Assembly: GCF_009296025.1 (NCBI RefSeq)
Contig: NZ_CP045178.1
Location: 3,286,001 to 3,350,000, forward strand
DNA length: 64,000 bases
Direction of reading: 5' to 3'
Origin: Streptomyces tsukubensis
GTDB lineage: Bacteria > Actinomycetota > Actinomycetes > Streptomycetales > Streptomycetaceae
This document shows, in pieces, positions 52,380-61,337 of this stretch (position 1 is the stretch's first letter; each line of letters begins with the position of its first letter). Both the position numbers and the translations under genes were made by a program. The notes below the pieces were generated by a model that was not told where the DNA came from, did not search any database, and was given only the letters and a program-made list of their open reading frames with translations.

Positions 52380-53048
52380 ATGTGGACACTCTTCTCCGAC
52401 CTCGGCTCCTGGCTCGTCAGCGGCGAGCAGTGGAGCGGCACCGACGGCATCGGCCACCGGCTGCTCGAACACCTCCAGTACTCGCTGCTCGCCACCCTCA
52501 TCGCCGCCGTCATCGCCCTCCCCGTGGGGCTGCTGATCGGGCATACGGGCAAGGGGGCGTTCCTCGCCATCAACCTGGCGAGCTTCGGCCGGGCGCTGCC
52601 CACCGTGGGTCTCGTCGTCCTCGTCTTCCTGGCCGCGGGCCTGTCGATGACCCCGGTCTACGTGGCGCTGGTCGCCCTCGCCGTACCTGCCATCGTCACC
52701 AACACCTACGCGGGGATGACCGCGGTCGACCCCGAGGTGCGCGACGCGGCCCGCGGGCAGGGGATGCGCGGCCACCAGGTCCTGTTCCGCGTCGAGTTGC
52801 CGCTCGCGATGCCCCTGGTCATGACAGGGCTGCGGCTCGCCCTGATCCAGGTGGTCTCCACGGCGACCATCGCGGCCTACGTCAGCTTCGGCGGGCTCGG
52901 CCGCTACGTGTTCGACGGTCTCGCCCAGCGCGACCTGGTGCAGGTGCTGGGCGGCGCGGTACTGGTCGCCGTCGTCGCCATCGTTCTGGACCTCGCCCTC
53001 TCGGGCCTTCAGCGTGCGCTCTTCAGGCACCGCCCCGCGACCCGCTGA
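52380..53048 (+). CDS. ABC transporter permease (OpuCD-type)
   Basis: A 222-residue membrane subunit: HLQYSLLATLIAAVIALPVGLLIGHTGKG, FGRALPTVGLVVLVFL, and the EAA-type loop VRDAARGQGMRGHQVLFRVELPLAMPLVMTGLRLALIQVVSTATIAAYVSFGGLG. ATG 52380 (MWTLFSDLG) was chosen. A GTG at 52368, overlapping the previous stop with aggaag upstream, would add four residues. Confidence 0.92.
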   Translation: MWTLFSDLGSWLVSGEQWSGTDGIGHRLLEHLQYSLLATLIAAVIALPVGLLIGHTGKGAFLAINLASFGRALPTVGLVVLVFLAAGLSMTPVYVALVALAVPAIVTNTYAGMTAVDPEVRDAARGQGMRGHQVLFRVELPLAMPLVMTGLRLALIQVVSTATIAAYVSFGGLGRYVFDGLAQRDLVQVLGGAVLVAVVAIVLDLALSGLQRALFRHRPATR

Positions 53049-53097
53049 ACCGGCCACCCGGCCCTCAACCCGACAACCAGTGCTGGAGCCCCCTCTC

Positions 53098-54033
53098 ATG
53101 ACCATGAACCGAAGGAAGCTGCTCGGCGGGCTGCTGGCCGGCGCGTCCGTGCCCGTGCTCGCCGCGTGCGGCGGCGGCATCACCTCACTCGACGGGGAGG
53201 GCGGTGGCGGAGCGGGCGGCGGTTCGAGCAAGGGCGGCCTGACGATCGGCACCGCCAACTTCACGGAGAACCAGGTACTCGGCTACCTCTACGCGGCCGT
53301 ACTCGGGCACGCGGGCATCAAGACCAAGGTCCGCCCCAACCTGGGCTCGCGCGAGATCCTGATCCCCGCCCTCAAGGGCGGTGACCTGGACCTGCTCCCC
53401 GAGTACCAGGGCGCCCTGCTGCACTACCTGGACGCGAAGTCACGCGTCTCCGAGGAGGGCGAGATGCAGAACGCCCTCACCCTCGCCCTCCCCGACGGCC
53501 TCCAGATACTCCCCTACGGGCTCGCCGAGGACTCCGACGCCTTCGTCGTCACCAGGGCCACCGCACGGAAGTACGGCCTGAAGACCCTCGCCGACCTGAC
53601 GAAACAGAACGGGAAGCTGGTCATGGGGGCCGCGGCCGAGGTCAAGAAGCGCGAGGTGGGCGTGGTGGGCCTGAAGGAGGTGTACGGGGTCGAGTTCAAG
53701 GAGTTCAAGTCGCTCGACTCGTCGGGGCCGCTGGTCAAGGGGGCACTGCGCAAGGGCGATGTGGACGTGGCCAACCTCTTCACCACCGACACGGACATCG
53801 CCTCCGAGGACTGGGTCGTCCTCCAGGACCCCAAGAACCTGATCCCCGGCCAGCGGGTCGTCCCGCTGATCGCCGACCGCTCGTCGGACCCGAAGGTACG
53901 CAAGGCGCTGGCCCGTCTCGGCAACGCACTGTCCACGGAGGACCTGACGGAGCTGAACCGCCTGGTCGACAAGGAGAAGAAGGACCCCGACGACGTGGCG
54001 CGGGACTGGGCCAGGAAGCACGGGCTGGCGTAG
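53098..54033 (+). CDS. Lipoprotein substrate-binding protein (OpuAC/glycine-betaine type)
   Basis: Extracellular binding lipoprotein of 311 residues. The signal MNRRKLLGGLLAGASVPVLAAC has the lipobox LAAC (C24), followed by a Gly/Ser linker. The OpuAC domain begins LTIGTANFTENQVLGYLYAAVLGHAGI and contains LGSREILIPALKGGDLDLLPEYQGALLHY. Family members bind choline, betaine, carnitine or related quaternary amines; aromatic-box residues cannot be judged reliably here. Last gene of the four-gene operon. Confidence 0.92.
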   Translation: MTMNRRKLLGGLLAGASVPVLAACGGGITSLDGEGGGGAGGGSSKGGLTIGTANFTENQVLGYLYAAVLGHAGIKTKVRPNLGSREILIPALKGGDLDLLPEYQGALLHYLDAKSRVSEEGEMQNALTLALPDGLQILPYGLAEDSDAFVVTRATARKYGLKTLADLTKQNGKLVMGAAAEVKKREVGVVGLKEVYGVEFKEFKSLDSSGPLVKGALRKGDVDVANLFTTDTDIASEDWVVLQDPKNLIPGQRVVPLIADRSSDPKVRKALARLGNALSTEDLTELNRLVDKEKKDPDDVARDWARKHGLA

Positions 54034-54049
54034 CGGGGGCGGGGCCGCC

Positions 54050-54215
54050 CCGTACGGGCCCGTATCTGTGCGGGGCGTTCCCGTGCGGGGGCGTACCTGT
54101 GGGGGGGCGTTCCCGTGCGGGGGCGTACCTGTGGGGGGCGTTCCCGTGCGGGCCCGTATCTGTGCGGGGGCGTATCCGTACGAGGCGTATCCGTACGGGG
54201 GCGTCCGTCACCCGC
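54050..54215. repeat. ~17-bp tandem repeats (gggcgttcccgtgcggg / ggcgtacctgtgggg)
   Basis: Two alternating units of about 17 bases repeat from just after the binding-protein gene, turning into gcgtatccgtacgg copies near 54180. Non-coding. Confidence 0.65.
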
Positions 54216-54265
54216 CGTTCGTCTGTTCGCCTCTTCGTCCGCTCGCCTCTTCGTCCGCTGCTCGC

Positions 54266-54446
54266 CTAGGGCGTGTTTCGAAAGTAGCGTCGTCCGCCCG
54301 GAGGGCGGGGCCCGCGGCGTCTGGTGCGGTGCATCGCAAGGCGGAGGGTCGTCCGCGTACTGGGTGTACGTGGGCGATCCCGACAACGCGGCGAGGTGCC
54401 GTGCCAGGCGTCGCGGGCCGGACGGGACTTTCGAAACACGCCCTAG
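54266..54446. mobile_element. 181-bp MITE-like element with perfect terminal inverted repeats
   Basis: The ends are ctagggcgtgtttcgaaagt (54266-54285) and its exact complement (54427-54446), including a CTAG at each side. IS630-type elements insert at CTAG and duplicate TA, which fits a non-autonomous IS630-like MITE. The 140-base interior is GC-rich, contains no transposase, and can partly fold on itself. From memory, similar ends occur in many Streptomyces genomes. Confidence 0.82.
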
Positions 54447-54937
54447 TCCTCTATTCCGTCCGAGCGGGCGCCGTTCGTCCAGGCGTAGGCCTCGTGGCCC
54501 TTGACCGCGACGCGGAACTGGAACTCCTCGGTGCAGTCCACCTTCGCGCTGTCGGCCTTCACGTCATCGGCCCACCAGTCCGCGTCGAGCGACGGCCTCT
54601 CGTTGAAGGCGCCGCCGACGCAGTCCTTCGCGTCCAGCTTCAGAGGGTCATCGCCGAGGGTGAACCGGAGCAACTTCCCGCCGCCGTCGGTCTGAATCTT
54701 CTCCTCGATGTTCGTGACGTCCTCGGGTACCCAGCCGGGAAGTACGAACTGCCCCTCGCCGTCGCCGCTCTTGGGGGCATCGTGCGTGGAGGCGAAGGTT
54801 TTGCTGCGCTCGTGAAAGACGTGGTCGCTGACGGTGTCGGCCAACGCGCCGTCATGTTTCCTCAGCGTCGGCAGCGCGACGGCGACACAGACCGCCACGG
54901 CGCAGACGACGGCTGCCACCAGAAGCTTCTTGTTCAT
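54443..54937 (-). CDS. Small secreted or membrane-anchored protein of unknown function
   Basis: A 164-residue protein with an N-terminal hydrophobic segment (NKKLLVAAVVCAVAVCVAVALPTL), a signal peptide or anchor. The extracytoplasmic part has two cysteines (KDCVGGAFNERPSLDADWW and KVDCTEEFQFRVAV) that may form a disulfide. The TAG stop is the TA plus one base at the right edge of the MITE; the left flank would also have supplied TAG, so the protein end was probably preserved by the insertion. Family not recognised. Confidence 0.72.
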   Translation of the reverse strand: MNKKLLVAAVVCAVAVCVAVALPTLRKHDGALADTVSDHVFHERSKTFASTHDAPKSGDGEGQFVLPGWVPEDVTNIEEKIQTDGGGKLLRFTLGDDPLKLDAKDCVGGAFNERPSLDADWWADDVKADSAKVDCTEEFQFRVAVKGHEAYAWTNGARSDGIED

Positions 54938-55111
54938 GGTTCTCCACAGCGTGGGGGAAAGGGCTGCGAGTGTCAGACGTCAATCGGCGATCTCCGGTTG
55001 CTCCGGCGGAGATCGCGGCCCTTCGTCGCTCGGGCGAGACCCCCGGCCGGTATGGGTGGGGCCGGGGACAAGTGGGGTGCTAGCCCTACTGCCTCGGGCT
55101 CGGGCTTTGCG

Positions 55112-55124
55112 TACCTTGTGCGGT
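55112..55124 (+). promoter_or_regulatory. Leaderless-type promoter for the gene at 55125
   Basis: A TACCTT -10-like hexamer ends 7 bases before ATG 55125, and no Shine-Dalgarno sequence is present. This is the arrangement of leaderless actinobacterial genes. Confidence 0.45.
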
Positions 55125-55556
55125 ATGGAAGCCCGTGACCCGGAGCTCAGGAAAGAGCTGAACGCTACCCTCGACGCCCGCCGCGAACTGGGCGAAGACT
55201 ACGATTCCGCGCTCGTCGACTCCTTCCTGGAGAAGGTCGAGCAGCGACTTGACGGCACCGTGGACCGCAGGATGCGCAGGCATCTCGCTGAGCAGCAGAT
55301 GGTGGTGGCGCGGGGGTCACGCTCCCCGCAGACCACCGACGGCTGGGGCGAGCGGTACGGCTTCGGCATGGTGTCCCTGATCCTCGCCATCCCGCTCTCC
55401 GCCATCGGCGCGGTCAACGCGGACCTGTCCGGGCTGCTCGTCACCTGGGCGGGCATCCTGGGCGTCAACATCGCCCACGCCGCCCACGGCGCCCCCTGGG
55501 CCCGCCGCGCCCGTCGCCCGAAGGAGAGCGGCCAGGACTCCCCCTGGGAGGAGTGA
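55125..55556 (+). CDS. Conserved small membrane protein
   Basis: A 143-residue protein: a charged N-terminal half (MEARDPELRKELNATLDARRELGEDYDSALVDSFLEKVEQRLDGTVDRRM) likely forming helices, then two hydrophobic segments (GFGMVSLILAIPLSAIGAV and GLLVTWAGILGVNIAHAAHG) and a basic tail. This organisation is common in Streptomyces proteins of unknown role. The missing ribosome-binding site and nearby -10-like box suggest a leaderless transcript. Confidence 0.75.
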   Translation: MEARDPELRKELNATLDARRELGEDYDSALVDSFLEKVEQRLDGTVDRRMRRHLAEQQMVVARGSRSPQTTDGWGERYGFGMVSLILAIPLSAIGAVNADLSGLLVTWAGILGVNIAHAAHGAPWARRARRPKESGQDSPWEE

Positions 55557-56149
55557 CCCGGCGGGCCCGGCCGCACCCCCCGCAGCCGGGCCCGTCGGCG
55601 ACCCGCGTGGACGCGCGGGACCAGGACGGGGAACACGGGGCGCACGGACGGCAGTCAGGCCCCGGTGGCGGCGCCCTTCGCGGGGGCGCGGCCACCGGGG
55701 CCTGCTGGAAGAACCGTTGCGCGGGGGCCGCCGCACCCCCGGTTGCCCAGGGGGCGGGACGACGGCGGTCCCCCGCGTAGGGACGCGGGCCGGGTCAGGG
55801 CCGGGTCGCGCGTCCACGTGGCGTCCTTGGAGGTCCGGGAGCCGCTCCGGATGTTCCATGGCGCCGTACGGTCGTCGGGTCCCTCGGGGAGCCGCTCCTC
55901 CGGTTCCCGACATCCACCAATGTGCCTGCCCCGTGTTAACCGGGTGCTGCGCGCACGTGTCGCGCTCGTACCACTTCGGGGAAGACGGGGAACGTACGGC
56001 GGGATTTCCCCGCGAATCGGGCCGCCCGCCGTGACGGCCCGCCGCGAAACCCGGACGGCCGGGCCGCGGGCGCGGACCTCTTAGCGATCCTCGCGATGCA
56101 CGGCACCAGCCGCCGCGGCCTGATCGGACTCCCCTGTCGCAGGGACCCC
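55557..56149. other. Gene-free interval before the cystathionine beta-synthase gene
   Basis: 593 bases with no convincing coding sequence. It contains the terminator-like hairpin at 55657-55703 and several GC-rich stretches; frames are open on both strands by composition only. Confidence 0.5.
55657..55703. terminator. Hairpin, likely terminator
   Basis: aggccccggtggc pairs perfectly with gccaccggggcct (13 bp), with a second inner stem gcgccc/gggcgc. It lies 100 bases after the membrane-protein gene. Confidence 0.65.
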
Positions 56150-57544
56150 TTACGCCTCGCGCCCCGCTTCCCTGGCGAGGAACGCCAGCAGGTCCTGCCT
56201 GCTCACGACACCCTTCGGCTTGCCCTCGACCAGGACGACCGCCGCGTCGGCGCTGCCGAGTACGGCCATGAGGTCCGCCACCGGTTCGCCCGAGCCGACC
56301 TGCGGCAGCGGCGGCGACATGTGCTTCTCCAGCGGGTCGCCGAGTGAGGCGCGCTGGGCGAAGAGCGCGTCGAGGAGTTCGCGTTCGACGACCGAGCCGA
56401 TGACCTCGGCGGCCATGACGTCGGGGTGGCCCGCGCCGGGCTTCACGATGGGCATCTGGGAGACGCCGTACTCGCGCAGCACCTCGATGGCCTCGCCGAC
56501 GGTCTCCTCGGGGTGCATGTGCACCAGTTCGGGCAGCCCGCCCTCCTTGCGCTCCAGCACGTCGGCGACGCGGGGCTCGTCGCCGTCCTGCTCAAGGAAG
56601 CCGTAGTCGTTCATCCACTCGTCGTTGAAGATCTTGCTGAGGTAGCCGCGTCCGCTGTCGGGGAGGAGCACGACGACCACGTCGTCGGGGCCGAGCCCGG
56701 CCGCGACCTCCAGGGCGCCCACGACGGCCATCCCGCAGGAGCCGCCGACGAGCAGCCCTTCCTCCTTGGCCAGGCGCCGCGTCATCCGGAAGGAGTCCTT
56801 GTCGGAGACGGCGACGATCTCGTCGGTGACGCTCGCGTCGTAGGCGGTGGGCCAGAAGTCCTCACCGACCCCCTCGACGAGGTACGGGCGACCGGACCCG
56901 CCCGAGTAGACCGAGCCTTCGGGGTCGGCCCCGACGATCTTCACCCGTCCGCCCGATACTTCCTTCAGGTAGCGGCCGGTACCGGAAATGGTCCCTCCGG
57001 TGCCGACCCCGGCCACGAAATGGGTGATTTTGTGGTCGGTCTGTTCCCAGAGTTCAGGGCCGGTCGAGTGATAGTGCGAGAGAGGGTTGTTCGGGTTCGA
57101 GTACTGGTCCGGCTTCCAGGCGTTCGGCGTGTCGCGTACGAGCCGGTCCGACACGTTGTAGTACGAGTCGGGGTGGTCGGGGTCTACGGCCGTGGGGCAG
57201 ACGACGACCTCGGCGCCGTAGGCCCTCAGCACGTTGATCTTGTCGGTGGACACCTTGTCCGGGCAGACGAAAACGCACTTGTAGCCCTTCTGCTGGGCCA
57301 CGATCGCCAGGCCGACCCCGGTGTTTCCGCTGGTCGGCTCGACGATGGTGCCACCGGGGAGCAGTTCGCCGCTCTCCTCGGCCGCCTCGATCATGCGCAG
57401 GGCGATCCGGTCCTTCACGGAGCCGCCTGGATTGAAGTATTCGACCTTGGCGAGGACGGTCGCCTGGATACCCGCTGTCACATGGTGGAGCTTCACCAGC
57501 GGGGTGTTGCCGACGAGGCTGATCATCGAGTCGTGGAATTGCAC
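56150..57544 (-). CDS. Cystathionine beta-synthase
   Basis: PLP enzyme condensing homocysteine with serine in transsulfuration, 464 residues. The catalytic domain has VGNTPLVKL, the PLP lysine K44 in PGGSVKDR, EPTSGNTGVGLA and the phosphate-binding loop GVGTGGTISGTGRYLKE. A C-terminal pair of CBS domains (about 340-464; LVHMHPEETVGEAIEVLREYGVSQMPIV and MAVLGSADAAVVLVEGKPKGVVSRQDLLAFL) distinguishes it from plain cysteine synthase. GTG 57544 has ccggag upstream. Divergent from the SGNH esterase gene. Confidence 0.94.
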   Translation of the reverse strand: MQFHDSMISLVGNTPLVKLHHVTAGIQATVLAKVEYFNPGGSVKDRIALRMIEAAEESGELLPGGTIVEPTSGNTGVGLAIVAQQKGYKCVFVCPDKVSTDKINVLRAYGAEVVVCPTAVDPDHPDSYYNVSDRLVRDTPNAWKPDQYSNPNNPLSHYHSTGPELWEQTDHKITHFVAGVGTGGTISGTGRYLKEVSGGRVKIVGADPEGSVYSGGSGRPYLVEGVGEDFWPTAYDASVTDEIVAVSDKDSFRMTRRLAKEEGLLVGGSCGMAVVGALEVAAGLGPDDVVVVLLPDSGRGYLSKIFNDEWMNDYGFLEQDGDEPRVADVLERKEGGLPELVHMHPEETVGEAIEVLREYGVSQMPIVKPGAGHPDVMAAEVIGSVVERELLDALFAQRASLGDPLEKHMSPPLPQVGSGEPVADLMAVLGSADAAVVLVEGKPKGVVSRQDLLAFLAREAGREA

Positions 57545-57688
57545 CGTTGTCTCCGGGCTGCTGCGCTGCGATGGCTTGGGTGCCGTCAGCCTAAGTGACC
57601 CGCGGATGTTCATCCCCAGCCACGATTGACGTACCACCTTCACGGGGCAAGGTCTGGTTGTACGGCTACGAGGAGGTGGCTGCATCGC

Positions 57689-58816
57689 ATGTCGAGGGCG
57701 AGGGTGGCACGTCGGATCGCGGCAGGAGCGGCGTACGGCGGTGGTGGGATCGGGCTGCTCGGAGCGGCCGGGGTCGGATTGGTACTCGCGGAGGTGCAAC
57801 TCGCCAAACGCACCGTCGGCACGGGCGAGATGGTGGTGCCGCCCTTCGCGGACGGGCGGTACGGCAGGTCGCTCGCCGGCCGGGACGAACCACTGAGGTT
57901 CGCGATGCTCGGCGACTCACTCGCCGCGGGCCAGGGCGTGTACCGGGCCAGGCTGACCCCGGCGGCGCTGCTCGCCTCGGGTCTCGCGGCGGTCGCGGAG
58001 CGCCCGGTGGATCTGCGCAATGTGGCGATGCCGGGCGCGCAGTCAGACGATCTGGACCGCCAGGTGACCCTGCTGCTCTCGGATCAGGAACAGCCGCCAC
58101 CGGATGTCTGCGTCGTGATGATCGGCGCCAACGACGTCACGCACCGGCTGCCCCTCACCGAGTCGGTGCGGATGCTCTCCACGGCGGTGCGGCGGCTGCG
58201 GACGGTCGGCGCGGAGGTGGTCGTCGGCACCTGCCCCGACCTCGGCACCGTCGAACCCGTCTACCAGCCGCTCCGCTTCCTGGCTCGGCGCATCTCACGC
58301 CAGCTCGCCGCGGCGCAGACGATCGGGGTGATCGAACAGGGCGGGCGGACGGTGTCCCTGGGTGACCTGCTCGGCCCCGAGTTCGAGGCGAACCCCCGCG
58401 AGATGTTCGGCCCCGACAACTACCACCCGTCGGCGGAGGGCTACGCGACGGCGGCGATGGCGGTACTGCCCACGGTCTGCGCCTCCCTGGGCCTGTGGCC
58501 GGAGGAGGAGCGTCCCGACCTCACCCGCCACGAGGGGTTCCTGCCGGTGGCCAGGGCGGCGGCGGAGGCCGCGGCCGAGGGCGGTACGGAGGTCACGGCG
58601 GCGGCCCCGCACGCGGGCCCGCGCGGCCCCTGGGTCATCCTCAAGCGACGCAGGCGCCGCCGCATCCACACGGCGGAACACGCGCCGGACGGGCACCAAG
58701 GGTCGGGGCCGGACGGCCGGCCGGGGCCGGACGGGCCCCCCGCGTCGCACGGGGAGGACGACGGACACGCACCCGACGAGTCGGGGCGCCCGGCGTGGCG
58801 GGCACGGCACGGGTAG
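57689..58816 (+). CDS. SGNH-hydrolase family esterase, membrane-anchored or secreted
   Basis: A 375-residue protein. An N-terminal basic and hydrophobic stretch (RARVARRIAAGAAYGGGGIGLLGAAGVGLVLAEVQ) probably anchors or exports it. The GDSL/SGNH domain has block I FAMLGDSLAAGQG, block III MIGANDVTHRL and block V PDNYHPSAEGY, giving the Ser/Gly/Asn/His set. After it comes a basic segment (KRRRRRRIH) and a disordered Gly/Asp/Pro tail. Substrates are probably acyl esters. ATG 57689 was chosen; an aggagg lies 12 bases upstream. Confidence 0.87.
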   Translation: MSRARVARRIAAGAAYGGGGIGLLGAAGVGLVLAEVQLAKRTVGTGEMVVPPFADGRYGRSLAGRDEPLRFAMLGDSLAAGQGVYRARLTPAALLASGLAAVAERPVDLRNVAMPGAQSDDLDRQVTLLLSDQEQPPPDVCVVMIGANDVTHRLPLTESVRMLSTAVRRLRTVGAEVVVGTCPDLGTVEPVYQPLRFLARRISRQLAAAQTIGVIEQGGRTVSLGDLLGPEFEANPREMFGPDNYHPSAEGYATAAMAVLPTVCASLGLWPEEERPDLTRHEGFLPVARAAAEAAAEGGTEVTAAAPHAGPRGPWVILKRRRRRRIHTAEHAPDGHQGSGPDGRPGPDGPPASHGEDDGHAPDESGRPAWRARHG

Positions 58817-59215
58817 GGGGGCGGGACCGGTGGCGGGCGCGCGTGGCACGGGCGGCGAGCGCGGCACGGGTAGCGGGCGCGCACGGCACGGGTAGCGGGC
58901 GCGCCACCGGTGGCGGGCACGGCACCGACCGGTAGCGGGCGCGGCACGGGTAGCGGGCGCGCGTGGCACGGGCGGCGAGCGCGGCACGGGTAGCGGGCGC
59001 GCGCGGAACGGATAGCGGGCGCGCCACGGACGGCGGGCGCGGCACCGACCGGTAGCGGGCGCGGCACGGGTAGCGGGCGCGGCACGGCACGGGCGGCTAG
59101 CACGGCACGGGTAGCGGGCGCGCACAGAACGGATAGCGGGCGCGCCACGGACGGCGGGCGCGGCACCGACCAGTAGCGGGCCCGCCACGGGTGGCGCGTG
59201 CGGCACGGACGGCGG
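58801..59215. repeat. 20-bp repeats in a 120-bp higher-order array
   Basis: Units close to gcacgggtagcgggcgcg (about 20 bases) fill the region. Blocks of six units recur with a 120-base period: for example, ggcaccgaccggtagcggg is found at 58921 and 59041, and with one change at 59162. The array begins within the last codons of the esterase gene. Non-coding. Confidence 0.75.
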
Positions 59216-59480
59216 AGCGGCCCCTGGCTTCAGGGCGGCCCCAGGCTTCGGAGCGCGCCCCCGGCAACGGCGCCCGCTTCCCGGCCACGGGGGGGGCGGC
59301 GCCCTCGGTGACGGTGGGCGGCTCCGCCGCCCGGTACGACCACCGGCCCCCATGGGGTGAGCGAGCGCTTAGAAATGCGTTCCGTGTCACAGGGCGCATC
59401 CCGTGACCCGACCACTACGGGCGGGTAACTTCCCAAGGAGTCCCCAAGGAGTCCCGCCCGTTTCACCAACTGGAGCCGTG

Positions 59481-60701
59481 ATGCCCGAAGCCGTGATCGT
59501 CTCAGCCGCCCGCTCACCGATCGGCCGCGCCTTCAAGGGGTCCCTCAAGGAGCTGCGCCCGGACGACCTGACCGCCACGATCATCAAGACCGCACTGGAC
59601 AAGGTCCCTGGCCTGGACCCGCGCGACATCGACGACCTGATGCTGGGCTGCGGCCTGCCCGGCGGCGAGCAGGGCCACAATCTGGGCCGCGTCGTCGCCG
59701 TACAGATGGGAATGGACCATCTCCCCGGCTGTACGGTCACCCGCTACTGTTCCTCGTCGCTCCAGACCTCCCGTATGGCGATGCATGCCATCAAGGCAGG
59801 CGAGGGTGACGTGTTCATCTCGGCGGGCGTCGAGATGGTGTCCCGTTCGGTGAAGGGCACCTCCGACGGTCTGCCCGACACCCACAACCCGCTCTTCGCC
59901 GACGCCGAGGCCCGCACCGAGGCCGTGGCGCACAGCGAGGGCTCGACCTGGCACGACCCGCGCGAGGACGGCCTGATCCCCGACGCCTACATCGCGATGG
60001 GCCAGACCGCGGAGAACCTGGCGCGGGCCAAGGGCGTCACGCGCCAGGACATGGACGAGTTCGGCGTACGTTCGCAGAACCTCGCCGAGGACGCGCTCAA
60101 GAACGGCTTCTGGGAGCGGGAGATCACCCCGGTCACGCTGCCCGACGGCACGGTCGTGTCCAAGGACGACGGGCCGCGCGCGGGCGTCACCGTGGAGGGT
60201 GTCGCGGGGCTGAAGCCGGTGTTCCGCCCCGACGGACTGGTCACGGCGGGCAACTGCTGCCCGCTGAACGACGGTGCGGCGGCGCTCGTCATCATGTCGG
60301 ACACGAAGGCGCGCGAGCTGGGCCTGACACCGCTGGCCAGGATCGTATCGACGGGCGTCACCGGGCTCTCGCCCGAGATCATGGGCCTCGGGCCGGTGGA
60401 GGCGAGCAGGCAGGCGCTGTCCCGCGCGGGGCTGACCGTGGACGACATCGACCTGGTCGAGATCAACGAGGCGTTCGCCGCGCAGGTCGTCCCCTCCTAC
60501 CGCGAACTGGGCATCGACATCGACCGCCTGAACGTCAACGGCGGCGCCATCGCCGTCGGCCACCCCTTCGGTATGACGGGCGCCCGCATCACGGGGACCC
60601 TGATCAACAGCCTCCAGTTCCACGACAAGCAGTTCGGCCTGGAGACGATGTGCGTCGGCGGAGGCCAGGGCATGGCCATGGTGATCGAGCGCTTGAGCTG
60701 A
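59481..60701 (+). CDS. Acetyl-CoA acyltransferase (thiolase)
   Basis: Thiolase of 406 residues, either degradative (fatty-acid beta-oxidation) or acetoacetyl-CoA forming. Nucleophile C90 is in [11 protein letters not shown], then comes [11 protein letters not shown]361 in [12 protein letters not shown] and C391 in [11 protein letters not shown], the full catalytic set. ATG 59481 was chosen with tggag upstream and the family start [21 protein letters not shown]. The position after a repeat array, with no partner dehydrogenase gene, gives no further clue to the substrate. Confidence 0.94.
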   Translation: MPEAVIVSAARSPIGRAFKGSLKELRPDDLTATIIKTALDKVPGLDPRDIDDLMLGCGLPGGEQGHNLGRVVAVQMGMDHLPGCTVTRYCSSSLQTSRMAMHAIKAGEGDVFISAGVEMVSRSVKGTSDGLPDTHNPLFADAEARTEAVAHSEGSTWHDPREDGLIPDAYIAMGQTAENLARAKGVTRQDMDEFGVRSQNLAEDALKNGFWEREITPVTLPDGTVVSKDDGPRAGVTVEGVAGLKPVFRPDGLVTAGNCCPLNDGAAALVIMSDTKARELGLTPLARIVSTGVTGLSPEIMGLGPVEASRQALSRAGLTVDDIDLVEINEAFAAQVVPSYRELGIDIDRLNVNGGAIAVGHPFGMTGARITGTLINSLQFHDKQFGLETMCVGGGQGMAMVIERLS

Positions 60702-60753
60702 GCCGAGCCGAGGCGCCAAGGCGCGACGTGCCGCGCGGAACGGACCGGGCCGG

Positions 60754-60872
60754 GACGGACCGGAATCCAGGACGGACCGGAATCCAGGACGGACCGGAAT
60801 CCAGGACGGACCGGAATCCAGGACGGACCGGAATCCAGGACGGACCGGAATCCAGGACGGACCGGAATCCAG
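60754..60872. repeat. Seven perfect 17-bp tandem repeats
   Basis: gacggaccggaatccag is repeated seven times without a mismatch (starts at 60754, 60771, 60788, 60805, 60822, 60839 and 60856), with a broken eighth copy. Perfect identity suggests recent expansion. Confidence 0.95.
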
Positions 60873-61212
60873 GACGGAAGTCGGGGCGCGAGTCAGGTCG
60901 GAACGAGGCCGGAATTCGGGGCGGAGGACAGGCGCAAACACCTGCCCCTCCAAGCCGGTTCCGGCCTCGCGCCGTCAACCGCCCGAGTAGCCACAGCTCC
61001 ACACGGACCGAGTCCGGGGGCCCAGCCGGAGACGAACACGAACCGCCTCCCGCCGGACACACTCCGCACACACCCGAACGCACGACGGAGCCAAGGGATC
61101 ACTCACCGCTGCGAACTGGACACACAGGGGCGGGAGTTCCAAGTCGTGACGTAATCTCGACCGGCATGTGACCCACTTCATAGGGGTGGTCCGTTTTCGC
61201 AGGTCAGCGAGG

Positions 61213-61241
61213 TTGAATGCTCAAACATCGGGACTTAATAC
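61213..61241 (+). promoter_or_regulatory. Near-consensus housekeeping promoter
   Basis: TTGAAT (-35) and TAATAC (-10) are separated by exactly 17 bases in an AT-richer stretch, 96 bases upstream of the GTG at 61338. Confidence 0.65.
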
Positions 61242-61337
61242 CCGTCCAATTCATGACGTAATGCACTGACAGCGTGCCACGCGCCGGTCCAAGCTGATGT
61301 AGGAAGTCGGGGGTCGACCGAATTCAGGAGTACGACA

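Larger units (their letters stand above)
60702..61337. other. Intergenic region with a 17-bp repeat array and a promoter
   Basis: Holds the array at 60754-60872 and the promoter at 61213-61241. Two copies of tgacgtaat (61147 and 61254) lie 107 bases apart. Nothing here looks coding. Confidence 0.6.

Noticed and set aside
54266..54446. Complete insertion sequence
   Set aside because: The element is only 181 bases long and has no room for a transposase; it is better described as a MITE.
60754..60872. CRISPR array
   Set aside because: The repeats are contiguous 17-mers with no spacers and there are no cas genes nearby.
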